Part shown: positions 20,334-30,090 of the stretch, in pieces
How positions within the stretch are numbered: the first letter of the stretch is position 1
Layout: each line of letters begins with the position of its first letter
Origin: Leptospira wolbachii serovar Codice str. CDC
Lineage (GTDB): Bacteria > Spirochaetota > Leptospiria > Leptospirales > Leptospiraceae
DNA: 64,000 nucleotides
Assembly: GCF_000332515.2 (NCBI RefSeq)
Contig: NZ_AOGZ02000013.1
Coordinates: 62,001-126,000, forward strand
Reading direction: 5' to 3'
Made by a program: the position numbers and the translations under genes
Notes under the pieces: generated by a model
Databases searched by the model: none
What the model was told of the DNA's origin: nothing
What the model saw: the letters and a program-made list of their open reading frames with translations, nothing else

Positions 20334-21320
20334 CTACTTGTTTTGGGAAGAACCGTTACTTCCACTACAATCACGAATTTTCGCACCTGTAGAAATCGCA
20401 CCGGACTTCTGAAGCATTTGCTCCATTTTAACTTTGCTTTTGCAATCTTCTTCATCAAAGTCAAGGTTTGCCCCATCAAAGTGAACTTCGAAAGTGTCCG
20501 CAAGGACTCGGAGTTCATCAAAGAAAAGGTAAACGGGTTCAGGACCAGAGTTTGGTCTAGAACGAATCTTAAACTGTTTGAAGATCAAATTTCTAGTCGC
20601 AGGGAAGGCATTTGCCTCTTGAGGAATTCCTGGAGGGATGATGATGTGGAGAGGTCTCCAACCAACAAAGTCCAAGGATCCGAAAGGGAAAATATGGCTA
20701 TTGCCATTATAGTCTTCGATCCAACCTTCTAAATCGTACTCATTACCACGGCCGAGAACCCAAACTGAAATGGCTTTTACATTTCCAGGAGCTTCGATTC
20801 CGTAAACTTTTTCGATTTTCTTTTTGTTGTCGGCATCGATGTATGGCCTTGCTCGAGTCACTTCATATTCAGGAGCACGAGGAGGACGAACTGTAACTAC
20901 GTTGTTACCTGGGAAAGTGAATTGGAATTTAACTGCCAATACTTTTGCATTTCCAGCATCTACGTTCTTTACATCGCCAGGTTTTCCTGGAATTAGTTTT
21001 ACTTCTCTCATCACAAGAGGAGATTTTGCCGGATCGTTGAGAACAGGTGAGTATTTATTGTTCTCATCGTATTTCATATCGCCCGTGCCGTCTTTGTTCA
21101 CACCGTCTTTGTCAGTAAATACTTCCCAACCATAGGAAGCCGTAGACGTTGGTGTGTCCCAAGATTCGATAGTGATGGCTTTAAGTTCCAAAGCTCCAAT
21201 ATCGTTTCCAATAGGTGTTGCCACTCCATTGGATACTTTGTATTGCGCTTGGGCAAAACCAACGAGAGCGAGAGACGTTAGGGCCACTAAAGTTAGGATT
21301 TTTGTTTTTTTGTTTTCCAT
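20334..21320 (-). CDS. flaA1: Flagellar filament sheath protein FlaA1
   Basis: A 328-residue FlaA-family protein with a cleavable signal peptide ([15 protein letters not shown]). It is exported to the periplasm, where FlaA proteins sheathe the endoflagellar core made by FlaB. Family features are [32 protein letters not shown] and [12 protein letters not shown], which recur in the paralogue just upstream. The larger size fits leptospiral FlaA1 rather than FlaA2. It starts 16 bases after flaA2, in the same operon, and ends at a clear terminator. The assignment as 1 versus 2 rests on size and order. Confidence 0.9.
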   Translation of the reverse strand: MENKKTKILTLVALTSLALVGFAQAQYKVSNGVATPIGNDIGALELKAITIESWDTPTSTASYGWEVFTDKDGVNKDGTGDMKYDENNKYSPVLNDPAKSPLVMREVKLIPGKPGDVKNVDAGNAKVLAVKFQFTFPGNNVVTVRPPRAPEYEVTRARPYIDADNKKKIEKVYGIEAPGNVKAISVWVLGRGNEYDLEGWIEDYNGNSHIFPFGSLDFVGWRPLHIIIPPGIPQEANAFPATRNLIFKQFKIRSRPNSGPEPVYLFFDELRVLADTFEVHFDGANLDFDEEDCKSKVKMEQMLQKSGAISTGAKIRDCSGSNGSSQNK

Positions 21321-21336
21321 TGTTCCTTTCTCCCGC

Positions 21337-22053
21337 TTACCAATTGTCCTTAATTTCAGATCCAGGGTATTTTGCTTCAGATCTGTCGGTTCTCACTTGA
21401 AGATCATCAACATAGAAGTAAAAGTCCCCAGCCACTTCATGAACATCAGATGTCACAAAAAGTGAAACAAAATGCAGGTTTTTATCTAAAAGTGCAAATC
21501 TTGTACTTTGTGGAATAAATCCTGGAATTGTAGCCGTAAGTTTTCTCCATCCGAAGAAATCCAAGCGACCCAAACGGATATTATGTGTTACGTCTTTATA
21601 ATCTCTAAATTTTGCAAATAAAGTATGTCTGTACTTTCTACCAAGAACCCAAACAGAGATTTGTCTTACTTTCCCTTTGATGATGTACTCATGTGGTGGG
21701 TACAATTCAACACGATCCAATCCTTTAGCAGCAAAATGTGTTTTGACACCTAAAATATGGTTCTTTTCGACTTTGTCCCCGCCATCTTCTGGAACGGTTT
21801 TTTCATCGAATACATCTTTGATGAGCCCGCGTTGAACGAGTTTCAAAGTTCTTGTTTCTCCGAGTGGAGTGGTAGCTTTTACTCTCCAGTCCTCAGCCTC
21901 TTCAAAATCATCTAAAACGATTTTTCTAAGAGGGCTGTCCTCATCATTTGCAGTGTTAGCTGTATTTTGTCCGCCAGTATCTGCCTGTGCGTACAACATT
22001 CCTATTGAAAGGAAGAGGCCTAACAACAGTTTGGTCATTCCTAATTTCCCCAT
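21337..22053 (-). CDS. flaA2: Flagellar filament sheath protein FlaA2
   Basis: A 238-residue FlaA paralogue with signal peptide ([16 protein letters not shown]). The shared signatures are [36 protein letters not shown] and [13 protein letters not shown]. It forms the filament sheath with FlaA1 and helps shape the cell and drive motility. I chose the ATG at 22053 because TTTTAGGAG lies 8 bases before it; a GTG at 22062 would sit directly against that site. It begins 11 bases after the PUR-domain gene, so the four genes 22935-20334 look like one transcript. Confidence 0.9.
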   Translation of the reverse strand: MGKLGMTKLLLGLFLSIGMLYAQADTGGQNTANTANDEDSPLRKIVLDDFEEAEDWRVKATTPLGETRTLKLVQRGLIKDVFDEKTVPEDGGDKVEKNHILGVKTHFAAKGLDRVELYPPHEYIIKGKVRQISVWVLGRKYRHTLFAKFRDYKDVTHNIRLGRLDFFGWRKLTATIPGFIPQSTRFALLDKNLHFVSLFVTSDVHEVAGDFYFYVDDLQVRTDRSEAKYPGSEIKDNW

Positions 22054-22064
22054 GAAACTCACTC

Positions 22065-22436
22065 CTAAAAGGCTCCTAACTCCGGGTCTTTCGTATTCTC
22101 ATTATCGGATATCCGGCTTTTAAATTGATTCAAGATTTCGATCATTCGATCGATTCCTTCTGCCGGTAGAAAGATCGAGGACTTTTTGCTATTCGACCAC
22201 TCCGATACTTTCAGGTAGAATCCCGCCTGGTTCTTCTTCAAATCCACCAAGAAAGTCTTATTTTGTGTTACGATCTTCTCGGTTAGGATTTCGGGGTCCA
22301 CCATGCATTCCTTCTCCCTGCCTACGTAAATAGTATCGGAATCCGAAACCCATTCCTTAGCTGTATTAGGAAGAAACTGAGGAATGGAAAAGGTTTTTTC
22401 GATAGTAGTCGATAAAAAATCTCGATTTGAATCCAT
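22065..22436 (-). CDS. PUR-domain (DUF3276/BpuR-like) nucleic-acid-binding protein
   Basis: A 123-residue protein. Its second half has the PUR-repeat pattern known from DUF3276 and Borrelia BpuR: EILTEKIVTQNKTFLVDLKK, then GFYLKVSEWSNSKKSSIFLP, then a helix IDRMIEILNQF. PUR proteins bind single-stranded DNA or RNA and in Borrelia control translation and transcription. It sits between a cNMP-domain protein and flaA2, so a role in controlling sheath expression is plausible but inferred. The ATG at 22436 is preferred over a TTG 8 codons upstream. A 21-base palindrome covers its start. Confidence 0.72.
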   Translation of the reverse strand: MDSNRDFLSTTIEKTFSIPQFLPNTAKEWVSDSDTIYVGREKECMVDPEILTEKIVTQNKTFLVDLKKNQAGFYLKVSEWSNSKKSSIFLPAEGIDRMIEILNQFKSRISDNENTKDPELGAF

Positions 22437-22456
22437 TTTGTCTTTTAAAGACAAAA
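22436..22456. promoter_or_regulatory. Perfect 10-base inverted repeat over the PUR gene start
   Basis: TTTTGTCTTT and AAAGACAAAA are exact reverse complements separated by one T. The repeat abuts and includes the first base of the PUR gene ATG. A one-base spacer argues for a protein-binding DNA or RNA site rather than a hairpin. Function unknown; autoregulation by the PUR protein is a guess. Confidence 0.4.
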
Positions 22457-22464
22457 ACAAGGCG

Positions 22465-22935
22465 CTAGGCGAATCGTTTCCTAAGTTCCCGTGCGTAAGC
22501 CAAATCGTGGGTGAGCTTTCGAAGCCTACGGATATAATAATGGGTCACTTCTTTGTAGAATTTGAGCTCCATTTCTTTGTTTTTGGAAAACATATCATGC
22601 AAATCAGCATAGCGAAGTTCATATAATTCAGAATTTTCTTTGGCTTCCACTTTCGCAGAGCGTTTTTCATCATCAAAAAAAGGCAATTCCCCAAAATGGT
22701 CCCCTTCTCCGAGAGTGATGAGGTTCACATCGTCCCCATGGCTTGTGGAAGTGGAAATCTGTAAGGTTCCATACTTCACGATGTACATGGATGCTGCTTC
22801 CTCTCCCATATCGTACAAAACATTTCTAGGAGGTAAGTGAACTTCCCTGATCTTTTCAGCAATGTGTAACAGTTCGTCTTGGTTTAACTTTTGGAAGAGA
22901 TATATTTTTTTGAGACTCTCTACTTTACTATTCAT
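22465..22935 (-). CDS. Cyclic-nucleotide-binding domain protein without DNA-binding domain
   Basis: A 156-residue protein consisting of one cNMP-binding (CAP-type) beta barrel: LPPRNVLYDMGEEAASMYIV, GTLQISTSTSHGD, then the phosphate-binding cassette LGEGDHFGELPFFDDEKRSA. No helix-turn-helix follows; the C-terminal helix is basic (HYYIRRLRKLTHDLAYARE). The cassette has GELPFF, with Gly-Glu kept and Lys in place of the usual Thr/Ser before R-S-A. The start at 22935 has an AGGAG site 6 bases upstream; the longer frame lacks one. It is the first gene of the PUR-flaA2-flaA1 operon. Confidence 0.85.
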   Translation of the reverse strand: MNSKVESLKKIYLFQKLNQDELLHIAEKIREVHLPPRNVLYDMGEEAASMYIVKYGTLQISTSTSHGDDVNLITLGEGDHFGELPFFDDEKRSAKVEAKENSELYELRYADLHDMFSKNKEMELKFYKEVTHYYIRRLRKLTHDLAYARELRKRFA

Positions 22936-22966
22936 AATTCTCCTAGGATTTCTCTGAAAATGGGGG

Positions 22967-22980
22967 AAATTCGCGAATTT
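22967..22980. promoter_or_regulatory. 14-base perfect palindrome upstream of the flaA operon
   Basis: AAATTCGCGAATTT is a perfect palindrome 31 bases before the ATG of the cNMP-domain gene, in the only gap upstream of the four-gene flaA set. A weak TTGCAA element overlaps it on the minus strand. Its position suits an operator, but no regulator is known from the sequence. Confidence 0.4.
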
Positions 22981-23082
22981 GCAAGAGAAAATTAAGTAGA
23001 TAGACCCACGATTTTTTATGGACAAATAGGACGGAATAGTACTAATATTTGCAATTCCCTTCGTCTACTAGGGAGAAACGCT

Positions 23083-23099
23083 AGGAACAAAAGGTTCCT
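23083..23099 (+). promoter_or_regulatory. Small inverted repeat in the leader of the NarL-type regulator
   Basis: AGGAAC and GTTCCT pair around a 5-base loop, 22 bases before the ATG of the response regulator. It may be an operator half-site pair or a short leader hairpin. There is no T-run, so it is not a terminator. Confidence 0.28.
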
Positions 23100-23121
23100 G
23101 ATTCCAAAAAAAGGGAAGTAT

Positions 23122-23742
23122 ATGACACCTAAAAAGAAGGTATTATTGGTTGAAGACCACGCAGTGACTCGAGTTGGCGTAAAACATGTCGTGAACTCCT
23201 CACCTGATTTCGAAGTTGTGGGAGAAGCCGAACATGCCTCTCAAATTGCCCCTCTCATAAATGAAACGAGACCCGACTTTGTCCTCCTCGACTTACGGAT
23301 TCCGGGGGAAAACGTTCTGAACATGGTAAAGGATTGGAAAAAAGAACATCCAAACCTAAAAGTAGTCACGCTAACCATGCTCGATGAGCAACCCATTGTT
23401 CATTCTGCCATTGAAGCCGGTGTGGATGGATATCTTCTAAAAAGCGACGATCTGAGTAGCCTTACCAAGAATCTAAATGAAATTGCAGCAGGAAAAACAG
23501 TTTATTCCAAAAACTTAAAACTTAGTTTCAATAGAAAACCTCAAGACGGGAAAGTTGCCAACAAAAAGGAAAAACAAATTTTAACGCTTCTTGGCCACGG
23601 AAAAACTTACCAAGAAATTGGAACAGAAATTGGCCTATCCAAAAGAACTGTGGAATACCATGTCGGACGGCTCAAAGACCGATTCAATGCAAAAACAGTT
23701 GCCGAACTCATAGGCCGCGCCAAAGAACAAATGTTGATTTAG
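23122..23742 (+). CDS. NarL/FixJ-type DNA-binding response regulator
   Basis: A 206-residue two-domain regulator. The receiver has the acidic pair E11-D12, phospho-acceptor D57 (FVLLDLRIPGE), Thr in TLTML and Lys in YLLKSDD. A C-terminal LuxR-type HTH follows (KEKQILTLLGHGKTYQEIG, then LSKRTVEYHVGRLKDRF). It likely binds DNA when phosphorylated. Its stop and that of the convergent hybrid kinase share the tetranucleotide TTAG at 23739-23742. The kinase is an obvious candidate partner, but its own C-terminal receiver complicates the pairing. Confidence 0.93.
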   Translation: MTPKKKVLLVEDHAVTRVGVKHVVNSSPDFEVVGEAEHASQIAPLINETRPDFVLLDLRIPGENVLNMVKDWKKEHPNLKVVTLTMLDEQPIVHSAIEAGVDGYLLKSDDLSSLTKNLNEIAAGKTVYSKNLKLSFNRKPQDGKVANKKEKQILTLLGHGKTYQEIGTEIGLSKRTVEYHVGRLKDRFNAKTVAELIGRAKEQMLI

Positions 23743-26150
23743 GTTTCTAGATCTAACAATCGTTTCACTAGTTCTACCAACTTTTCATCCGGGGATGTTT
23801 TTGTAAGGAAAGCATCTCCGCCTATTTCGATCACAGTAGCTTCTAATTTATAACCAGTGTTCGGATCGGTGTGTGAACTCGATACTAAGAGAGAACGAAT
23901 CTCTTCCATCTCAGAATTGGAATACAGGTCTCGTAAGAAATCGATACCCGTTCTTTCTGGCATGGAAAAATCCACTATAATCAGATCAGGTTTCAAACGG
24001 CCCACGGAAAGCAGAGCATGATCTGGATACTCTTCTTCCCAAAGGATACAAGGCAGGTCTTTTAAAACTTTGCGGATTTGTTTTCTGTATCCTGGATTGT
24101 CATCAAGGATTAGAACAATCTTTTCATAATTCGGAAGTAATAACTCAACAGAGGTTCCTTGGTCTTCTTCTGACTTAACGATGAGTTCTGCACCATGACG
24201 TTCTGCCACTTCTTTGCAAAAGGCAAGACCGACTCCTGCCCCCATTTCATCGGCTGTTCCCTTCCTAACAAAAAGAAAACCCTCTTCTAAAATATGTTCT
24301 GACCAGTATGGCGGCATACCGATTCCCGTATCGATTACTTTCAAACTCCAATGTTTATTGGACTCCGTAAGGGAAATTTCAACCGTTCCCGATTCTTTAG
24401 TAAACTTCACCGCATTTGTGAGTAAGTTCCAAATCAAATGTTCAATTAAGTTGGGATCGCCAATTCCAATGGAGGATTCTTCTATATGTGTGAGGACGGA
24501 TATGTTTTTGGGTTTGGCCATATCTTGGACACGTTCGATGAGTTGGTCTGTGATTTGGCGAAAATCAAAAAGTTGGTAATCGGGAAATACGGAAGCGTTT
24601 TGGAATCGGGAATATTTGATGAGTTCCTCTACCATACTGAGAATGTTTTTGAGTCCAGTAGACGCCTCACCTAATACCTGTTTCGCCCTTTCTGGAGAGA
24701 GTGACGGGGGTGATTCTGTAAGTAAATTAAATACAGAAGAAATTCCAAAGAGTGGAGAACGAATGTCATGCGACACAATAGAGATAAATTTATCCTTGAG
24801 TTCTCCTGTTTTTTCGGCTTTTTCTTTCTCTTTTCGCAGTTCTATCGTTTTCCATTCCACTTCTTTTCTTAAGTTGAGTGTTAGGTATTCGGCAGTTTCC
24901 CAAGTATGTGCATTTTGTTTGGAAATTACAATGGCAAGACACATACAAAAGATAGCAAATCCGAGCTCTGTAAGCATTGGCAAATCCCAACGTTTAAAAA
25001 AAACTATGGAATCATAAATAGTCGCAGAGAGCATGATGATGGTTCCAAATAAAATAATACTTCCAATGTATCTGGTTTCTCTTTGAAAAGTGGAGCGAAA
25101 GGCGGCAACCATAGCAACTACCAAAATGATCGCCATATAAACCTGACTAAAAATGAGAAGTTTAGTGTACACAGCATACGGTGTTGTAGCGATGATTAAA
25201 AATTCTAAAAGGATGGGTAACAAAAGATAACGTTTGTACTTTTGAGGAAGGAAGTTCTTTTGGTTTTGGAAGAAAAACAAGAGACTAAAACATTGAATTC
25301 CACAAAAAGCAATGTACTCCACTCGAATTTGCAACATCTCAAGCCAATCGGAAGCCTGAAACCAATCTCTCGAAACACGGTCAAAAAGTAAAATACGGAT
25401 GAGCCAAGAGATACAAAGCAAAGAAAACCAGAGAGGGGATTTGTCTTTTCTGCGATGGATATATAGAAATAGATGAGAGATCGCAAGGACAAAAAAACTA
25501 GCGAAGAAAAATGCTTTTTTACGTTCTTTAAATCGTAAGTACAAAACAGTTTTGCCCACTTCTCCTAAAACTGGGGAATAATAGGGGCCACCACGTGAAT
25601 AGAGGTAATTTGAGATTTGTAGATATAGAACAGTTGAGGGTGTGGCACGAAAGGAGCGAGCCGTTTCTAAATAATACCCGATAGAACCATCTTTGGTTTT
25701 GGAAACTTTCCCGGCAGAACCGAGAAGGACAAGTCCCCTTTCCGCGTTGTGGTAATACGCTCTATAGGCCGATGAGGTTTCCCGTAGGTAGAACATTAGG
25801 TTCATAGGTTCGTTTACCTTTAGTTTCAAACGGTAAGTAACAAATCCATGAGCAGGAAGATTTTGGTTCACCCAATATGCAGGGACGGCAAGCCGGAGGG
25901 GTTCCTTTTTTTCTAAGGCTTTAAACTCCTCTTCTGTTTCGGGAAGTTCTCCTGGAAAAGCGTCCCACTCCCCCGCAAGAGGAAAGGGATCCAACGTTTT
26001 TGGGTCTTCGACACTGAGGTCAAGGACACCGCCTTGGATGGTTTTTGCTGGGGCTAAACTTGGGATGGAGCGATTGCATTGGATGAAAACCGAGACAAAT
26101 AGAGAAAAAAATACGAGTTTAGAAAGGGATAAAATTTGGATACGTGCCAC
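23739..26150 (-). CDS. Hybrid histidine kinase with 7TMR-DISM sensor
   Basis: An 803-residue membrane kinase. The signal region is followed by a periplasmic beta-sandwich of the 7TMR-DISM extracellular type (about 40-200), then seven hydrophobic helices (about 212-410). A coiled linker leads to a HisKA domain with H461 (FISIVSHDIRSPLFG), an ATPase domain (N box NLLTNAVKFT, G box DTGIGMP) and a C-terminal receiver with ILDDN and LIIVDFSMPERTG. DISM modules usually sense carbohydrates or other small ligands. The N-terminus VFIQC could be a lipobox. It is convergent with the NarL-type regulator. Confidence 0.92.
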   Translation of the reverse strand: MARIQILSLSKLVFFSLFVSVFIQCNRSIPSLAPAKTIQGGVLDLSVEDPKTLDPFPLAGEWDAFPGELPETEEEFKALEKKEPLRLAVPAYWVNQNLPAHGFVTYRLKLKVNEPMNLMFYLRETSSAYRAYYHNAERGLVLLGSAGKVSKTKDGSIGYYLETARSFRATPSTVLYLQISNYLYSRGGPYYSPVLGEVGKTVLYLRFKERKKAFFFASFFVLAISHLFLYIHRRKDKSPLWFSLLCISWLIRILLFDRVSRDWFQASDWLEMLQIRVEYIAFCGIQCFSLLFFFQNQKNFLPQKYKRYLLLPILLEFLIIATTPYAVYTKLLIFSQVYMAIILVVAMVAAFRSTFQRETRYIGSIILFGTIIMLSATIYDSIVFFKRWDLPMLTELGFAIFCMCLAIVISKQNAHTWETAEYLTLNLRKEVEWKTIELRKEKEKAEKTGELKDKFISIVSHDIRSPLFGISSVFNLLTESPPSLSPERAKQVLGEASTGLKNILSMVEELIKYSRFQNASVFPDYQLFDFRQITDQLIERVQDMAKPKNISVLTHIEESSIGIGDPNLIEHLIWNLLTNAVKFTKESGTVEISLTESNKHWSLKVIDTGIGMPPYWSEHILEEGFLFVRKGTADEMGAGVGLAFCKEVAERHGAELIVKSEEDQGTSVELLLPNYEKIVLILDDNPGYRKQIRKVLKDLPCILWEEEYPDHALLSVGRLKPDLIIVDFSMPERTGIDFLRDLYSNSEMEEIRSLLVSSSHTDPNTGYKLEATVIEIGGDAFLTKTSPDEKLVELVKRLLDLET

Positions 26151-26320
26151 ATCCTAACCTTAAAAAGAATTTCGAAAAACTCAAACCATATTAGTAGGAG
26201 TACGAGAAATTTATTCTTTGGATTTTGGCCATTCAGGCATATAACGATTGTTTTGATTGCAATAGAAAACATTGACTGCGATTCTAAATCGAAAGAAGTA
26301 GAGGATCTAAGGGGACGCCA

Positions 26321-27904
26321 ATGGCCAAAAAATCAGACGCATTTGTTTCGAAAATCAACGAGGGATACCCAACCAAAGGATCTTTGTATCTAGGTTCTGG
26401 AATCTTCGATGGAGAAACACATAAGGAAGCCACAGTTTCCATTCCCCTCTCTACTCTAAACCGACATGGCCTCATCGCCGGTGCCACGGGAACCGGTAAA
26501 ACCAAAACCCTCCAACTCCTAACAGAGTCTTTATCCGAGGCAGGAGTTCCTGTGGTCCTTATGGACATTAAGGGAGACCTTTCGGGCCTAGCTGAACCTG
26601 GGGAAGAAAATGATAAAATCAAAGAACGAACCAAGGCTCTCGGAATCGATTGGAAACCCTCCTCTTATCCCGTGGAATTTTTGTCCCTATCTCAAGAACC
26701 AGGAGTGCGCCTTCGTGCGACCATTGCCGAATTTGGGCCAGTGCTTATCTCACGCATTTTGGAATTGAATGATACACAAGGCAGTGTCGTGTCTCTTGTT
26801 TTTAAATACTGTGATGATTTGGGCCTTCCGATTTTAGATACAAAAGATTTTAAAAAAGCCCTCCAATACATCAATGATGCCGGTAAAGAAGAATTGGAAA
26901 AAGAATACGGGACGGTTTCTTCGCAAAGTATCTCCATTATTTTACGAAAACTCATCGAACTGGAAGGCCAAGGAGGAGAAGATTTTTTTGGAGAACCTTC
27001 CTTTGATGTGAATGATCTTTTACAAACAGAATCCAAAAAAGCAAAAATCTCTGTCATTCGTCTGACCGATATCCAAACCAAACCTCGCCTCTTCTCTACC
27101 TTTATGTTGTCTCTTCTCACGGAAATTTATGCAAGTTTTCCCGAAGAAGGCGATTTAGAAAAACCGAAACTTGTTTTATTCATTGATGAAGCGCATTTGG
27201 TTTTTGATGAAGCTTCGAGTGATCTACTCAAACAATTGGAAACCATGGTGCGTCTCATCCGTTCCAAAGGTGTGGGAATTATTTTTTGTACACAATCTCC
27301 CACAGACCTACCCAAAGAAATTTTGGGCCAACTGGGTCTCAAAGTCCAACATGCACTTCGCGCCTTTACAGCGAACGACCGCAAGGCGATCAAAACGGCT
27401 TCTGAAAATTATCCCGAAACAGAATTTTATGATACCAAAGAAGTGATCACCGAACTGGGAATTGGCGAGGCCTTCATTACAGCTCTCAGCCCCAAAGGAA
27501 GCCCCACTCCTCTCGTTCGCACTTTGCTTGCCCCACCAGCTTCGCGGATGGGAATTTTAAACCCGGACGAACTGGACGCAAAAATTAAAAAATCAGATTT
27601 GGTGAAAAAATACCAGACCACTCTCGACCGAGAAAGCGCCCACGAAATGCTTTCTAAAAAAATGGAAACCATAGCTGACGAAACCGAAGCCGCCGAAGAA
27701 GAGAGTGGCGAAAAAAGAACCAAATCCAAACGGGCCAAGGAAAAGGAAGACCCCAGTTTTGTGGAAACGCTCTCTAAAAATCCGCTAGCACGGGAAGTCG
27801 GCCGCACTGTAGCCAAAGAGGTCACCCGAGGACTTCTAGGAATGCTTGGGGTGACGCCAAAACGGGGTTCGAAACGGAAGAAAACAGGGCTTTTCGGGTT
27901 CTAA
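26321..27904 (+). CDS. HerA-like ATPase (DUF853/YjgR family)
   Basis: A 527-residue P-loop ATPase. Walker A is GATGTGKT at 54-61 and Walker B is LVLFIDEAHLVFDEAS. The sensor-type FCTQSPTDLP and RAFTANDRKAIK complete a HerA/FtsK-like core. The YjgR family is widespread, but its role is poorly known; DNA translocation is suggested by relatives. The C-terminus is charged and ends in a Lys/Arg-rich tail. AAGGGG precedes the ATG at good spacing. It reads toward groES but is separated from it by the CIRCE region. Confidence 0.85.
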   Translation: MAKKSDAFVSKINEGYPTKGSLYLGSGIFDGETHKEATVSIPLSTLNRHGLIAGATGTGKTKTLQLLTESLSEAGVPVVLMDIKGDLSGLAEPGEENDKIKERTKALGIDWKPSSYPVEFLSLSQEPGVRLRATIAEFGPVLISRILELNDTQGSVVSLVFKYCDDLGLPILDTKDFKKALQYINDAGKEELEKEYGTVSSQSISIILRKLIELEGQGGEDFFGEPSFDVNDLLQTESKKAKISVIRLTDIQTKPRLFSTFMLSLLTEIYASFPEEGDLEKPKLVLFIDEAHLVFDEASSDLLKQLETMVRLIRSKGVGIIFCTQSPTDLPKEILGQLGLKVQHALRAFTANDRKAIKTASENYPETEFYDTKEVITELGIGEAFITALSPKGSPTPLVRTLLAPPASRMGILNPDELDAKIKKSDLVKKYQTTLDRESAHEMLSKKMETIADETEAAEEESGEKRTKSKRAKEKEDPSFVETLSKNPLAREVGRTVAKEVTRGLLGMLGVTPKRGSKRKKTGLFGF

Positions 27905-27911
27905 CCCTCTT

Positions 27912-27938
27912 TTAGCACTCTTTGCTTGAAAGTGCTTG
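27912..27938 (+). promoter_or_regulatory. CIRCE element, degenerate right half (HrcA operator)
   Basis: TTAGCACTC, a 9-base spacer, then AAGTGCTTG. The left half is an exact match to the CIRCE consensus; the right half differs at three positions. It overlaps a TTGACA-like -35 at 27936-27941. CIRCE binds the heat-shock repressor HrcA, which is not encoded in this window. Confidence 0.75.
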
Positions 27939-27964
27939 ACAAATCCATAGCCGAATTCTTTCAT
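27936..27964 (+). promoter_or_regulatory. Candidate groESL promoter
   Basis: TTGACA at 27936-27941, a 17-base spacer and a weak TTTCAT -10 at 27959-27964. The downstream CIRCE would then lie at about the transcription start, where HrcA would block initiation. The -10 match is poor. Confidence 0.45.
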
Positions 27965-27975
27965 GGGAATCAGGT

Positions 27976-28002
27976 TTAGCACTCTTTTCGAAATGGTGCT
28001 AA
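27976..28002 (+). promoter_or_regulatory. CIRCE element upstream of groES
   Basis: TTAGCACTC, a 9-base spacer containing TTTCGAAA, then TGGTGCTAA. The dyad extends outward to 12 exactly paired bases on each side (27971-27982 with 27996-28007). It lies 40 bases before the groES ATG, in the expected leader position for HrcA repression. Confidence 0.9.
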
Positions 28003-28041
28003 ACCTGAAATGATTAGCAGATTGCATACAAGGAGTTACTC

Positions 28042-28332
28042 ATGGCATCAATCAAACCTTTAGGCGACCGAGTGGTCGTAGAGCCAAAGAATGAGTCGGA
28101 AGAAAAAATCGGATCCATCATCGTACCAGACACGGCAAAAGAAAAACCACAAGAAGGGAAAATCATCGCTGTCGGACAAGGACGTTACGAAGACGGAAAA
28201 CTCATTCCTTTAGAAGTAAAGGTAGGAGATACAGTTCTTTACGGAAAATATTCCGGAACTGAAATCAAACAAGGCGGACGTGATTTACTGATCATCCGTG
28301 AAAGCGACATCCTCGGTGTTGTGACAAACTAA
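28042..28332 (+). CDS. groES: Co-chaperonin GroES (10 kDa)
   Basis: A 96-residue GroES of normal length. It has [12 protein letters not shown] at the N-terminus, the mobile loop [19 protein letters not shown], and [12 protein letters not shown]. Seven subunits cap the GroEL cylinder and encapsulate folding clients. It is preceded by two CIRCE elements and an AAGGAG ribosome site, and is followed after 22 bases by groEL. Heat-inducible control by HrcA is expected. Confidence 0.98.
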   Translation: MASIKPLGDRVVVEPKNESEEKIGSIIVPDTAKEKPQEGKIIAVGQGRYEDGKLIPLEVKVGDTVLYGKYSGTEIKQGGRDLLIIRESDILGVVTN

Positions 28333-28348
28333 TTATAAAAGGAAATAA

Positions 28349-30001
<1,653 letters not shown>

Positions 30002-30058
30002 ATCATTCGCACGTTTGTCTCTTAGCGATAAGATTGTTTATCTCTCTTATCGCACACC

Positions 30059-30090
30059 AAAGCCTTGGAGTCACATCCAAGGCTTTTTTT
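30059..30090 (+). terminator. Rho-independent terminator of groESL
   Basis: AAAGCCTTGGA (30059-30069) pairs exactly with TCCAAGGCTTT (30076-30086) around 6 bases, followed by a T-run to 30090. The last T bases overlap the stop codon of the convergent SpoIIE phosphatase gene. Confidence 0.92.
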
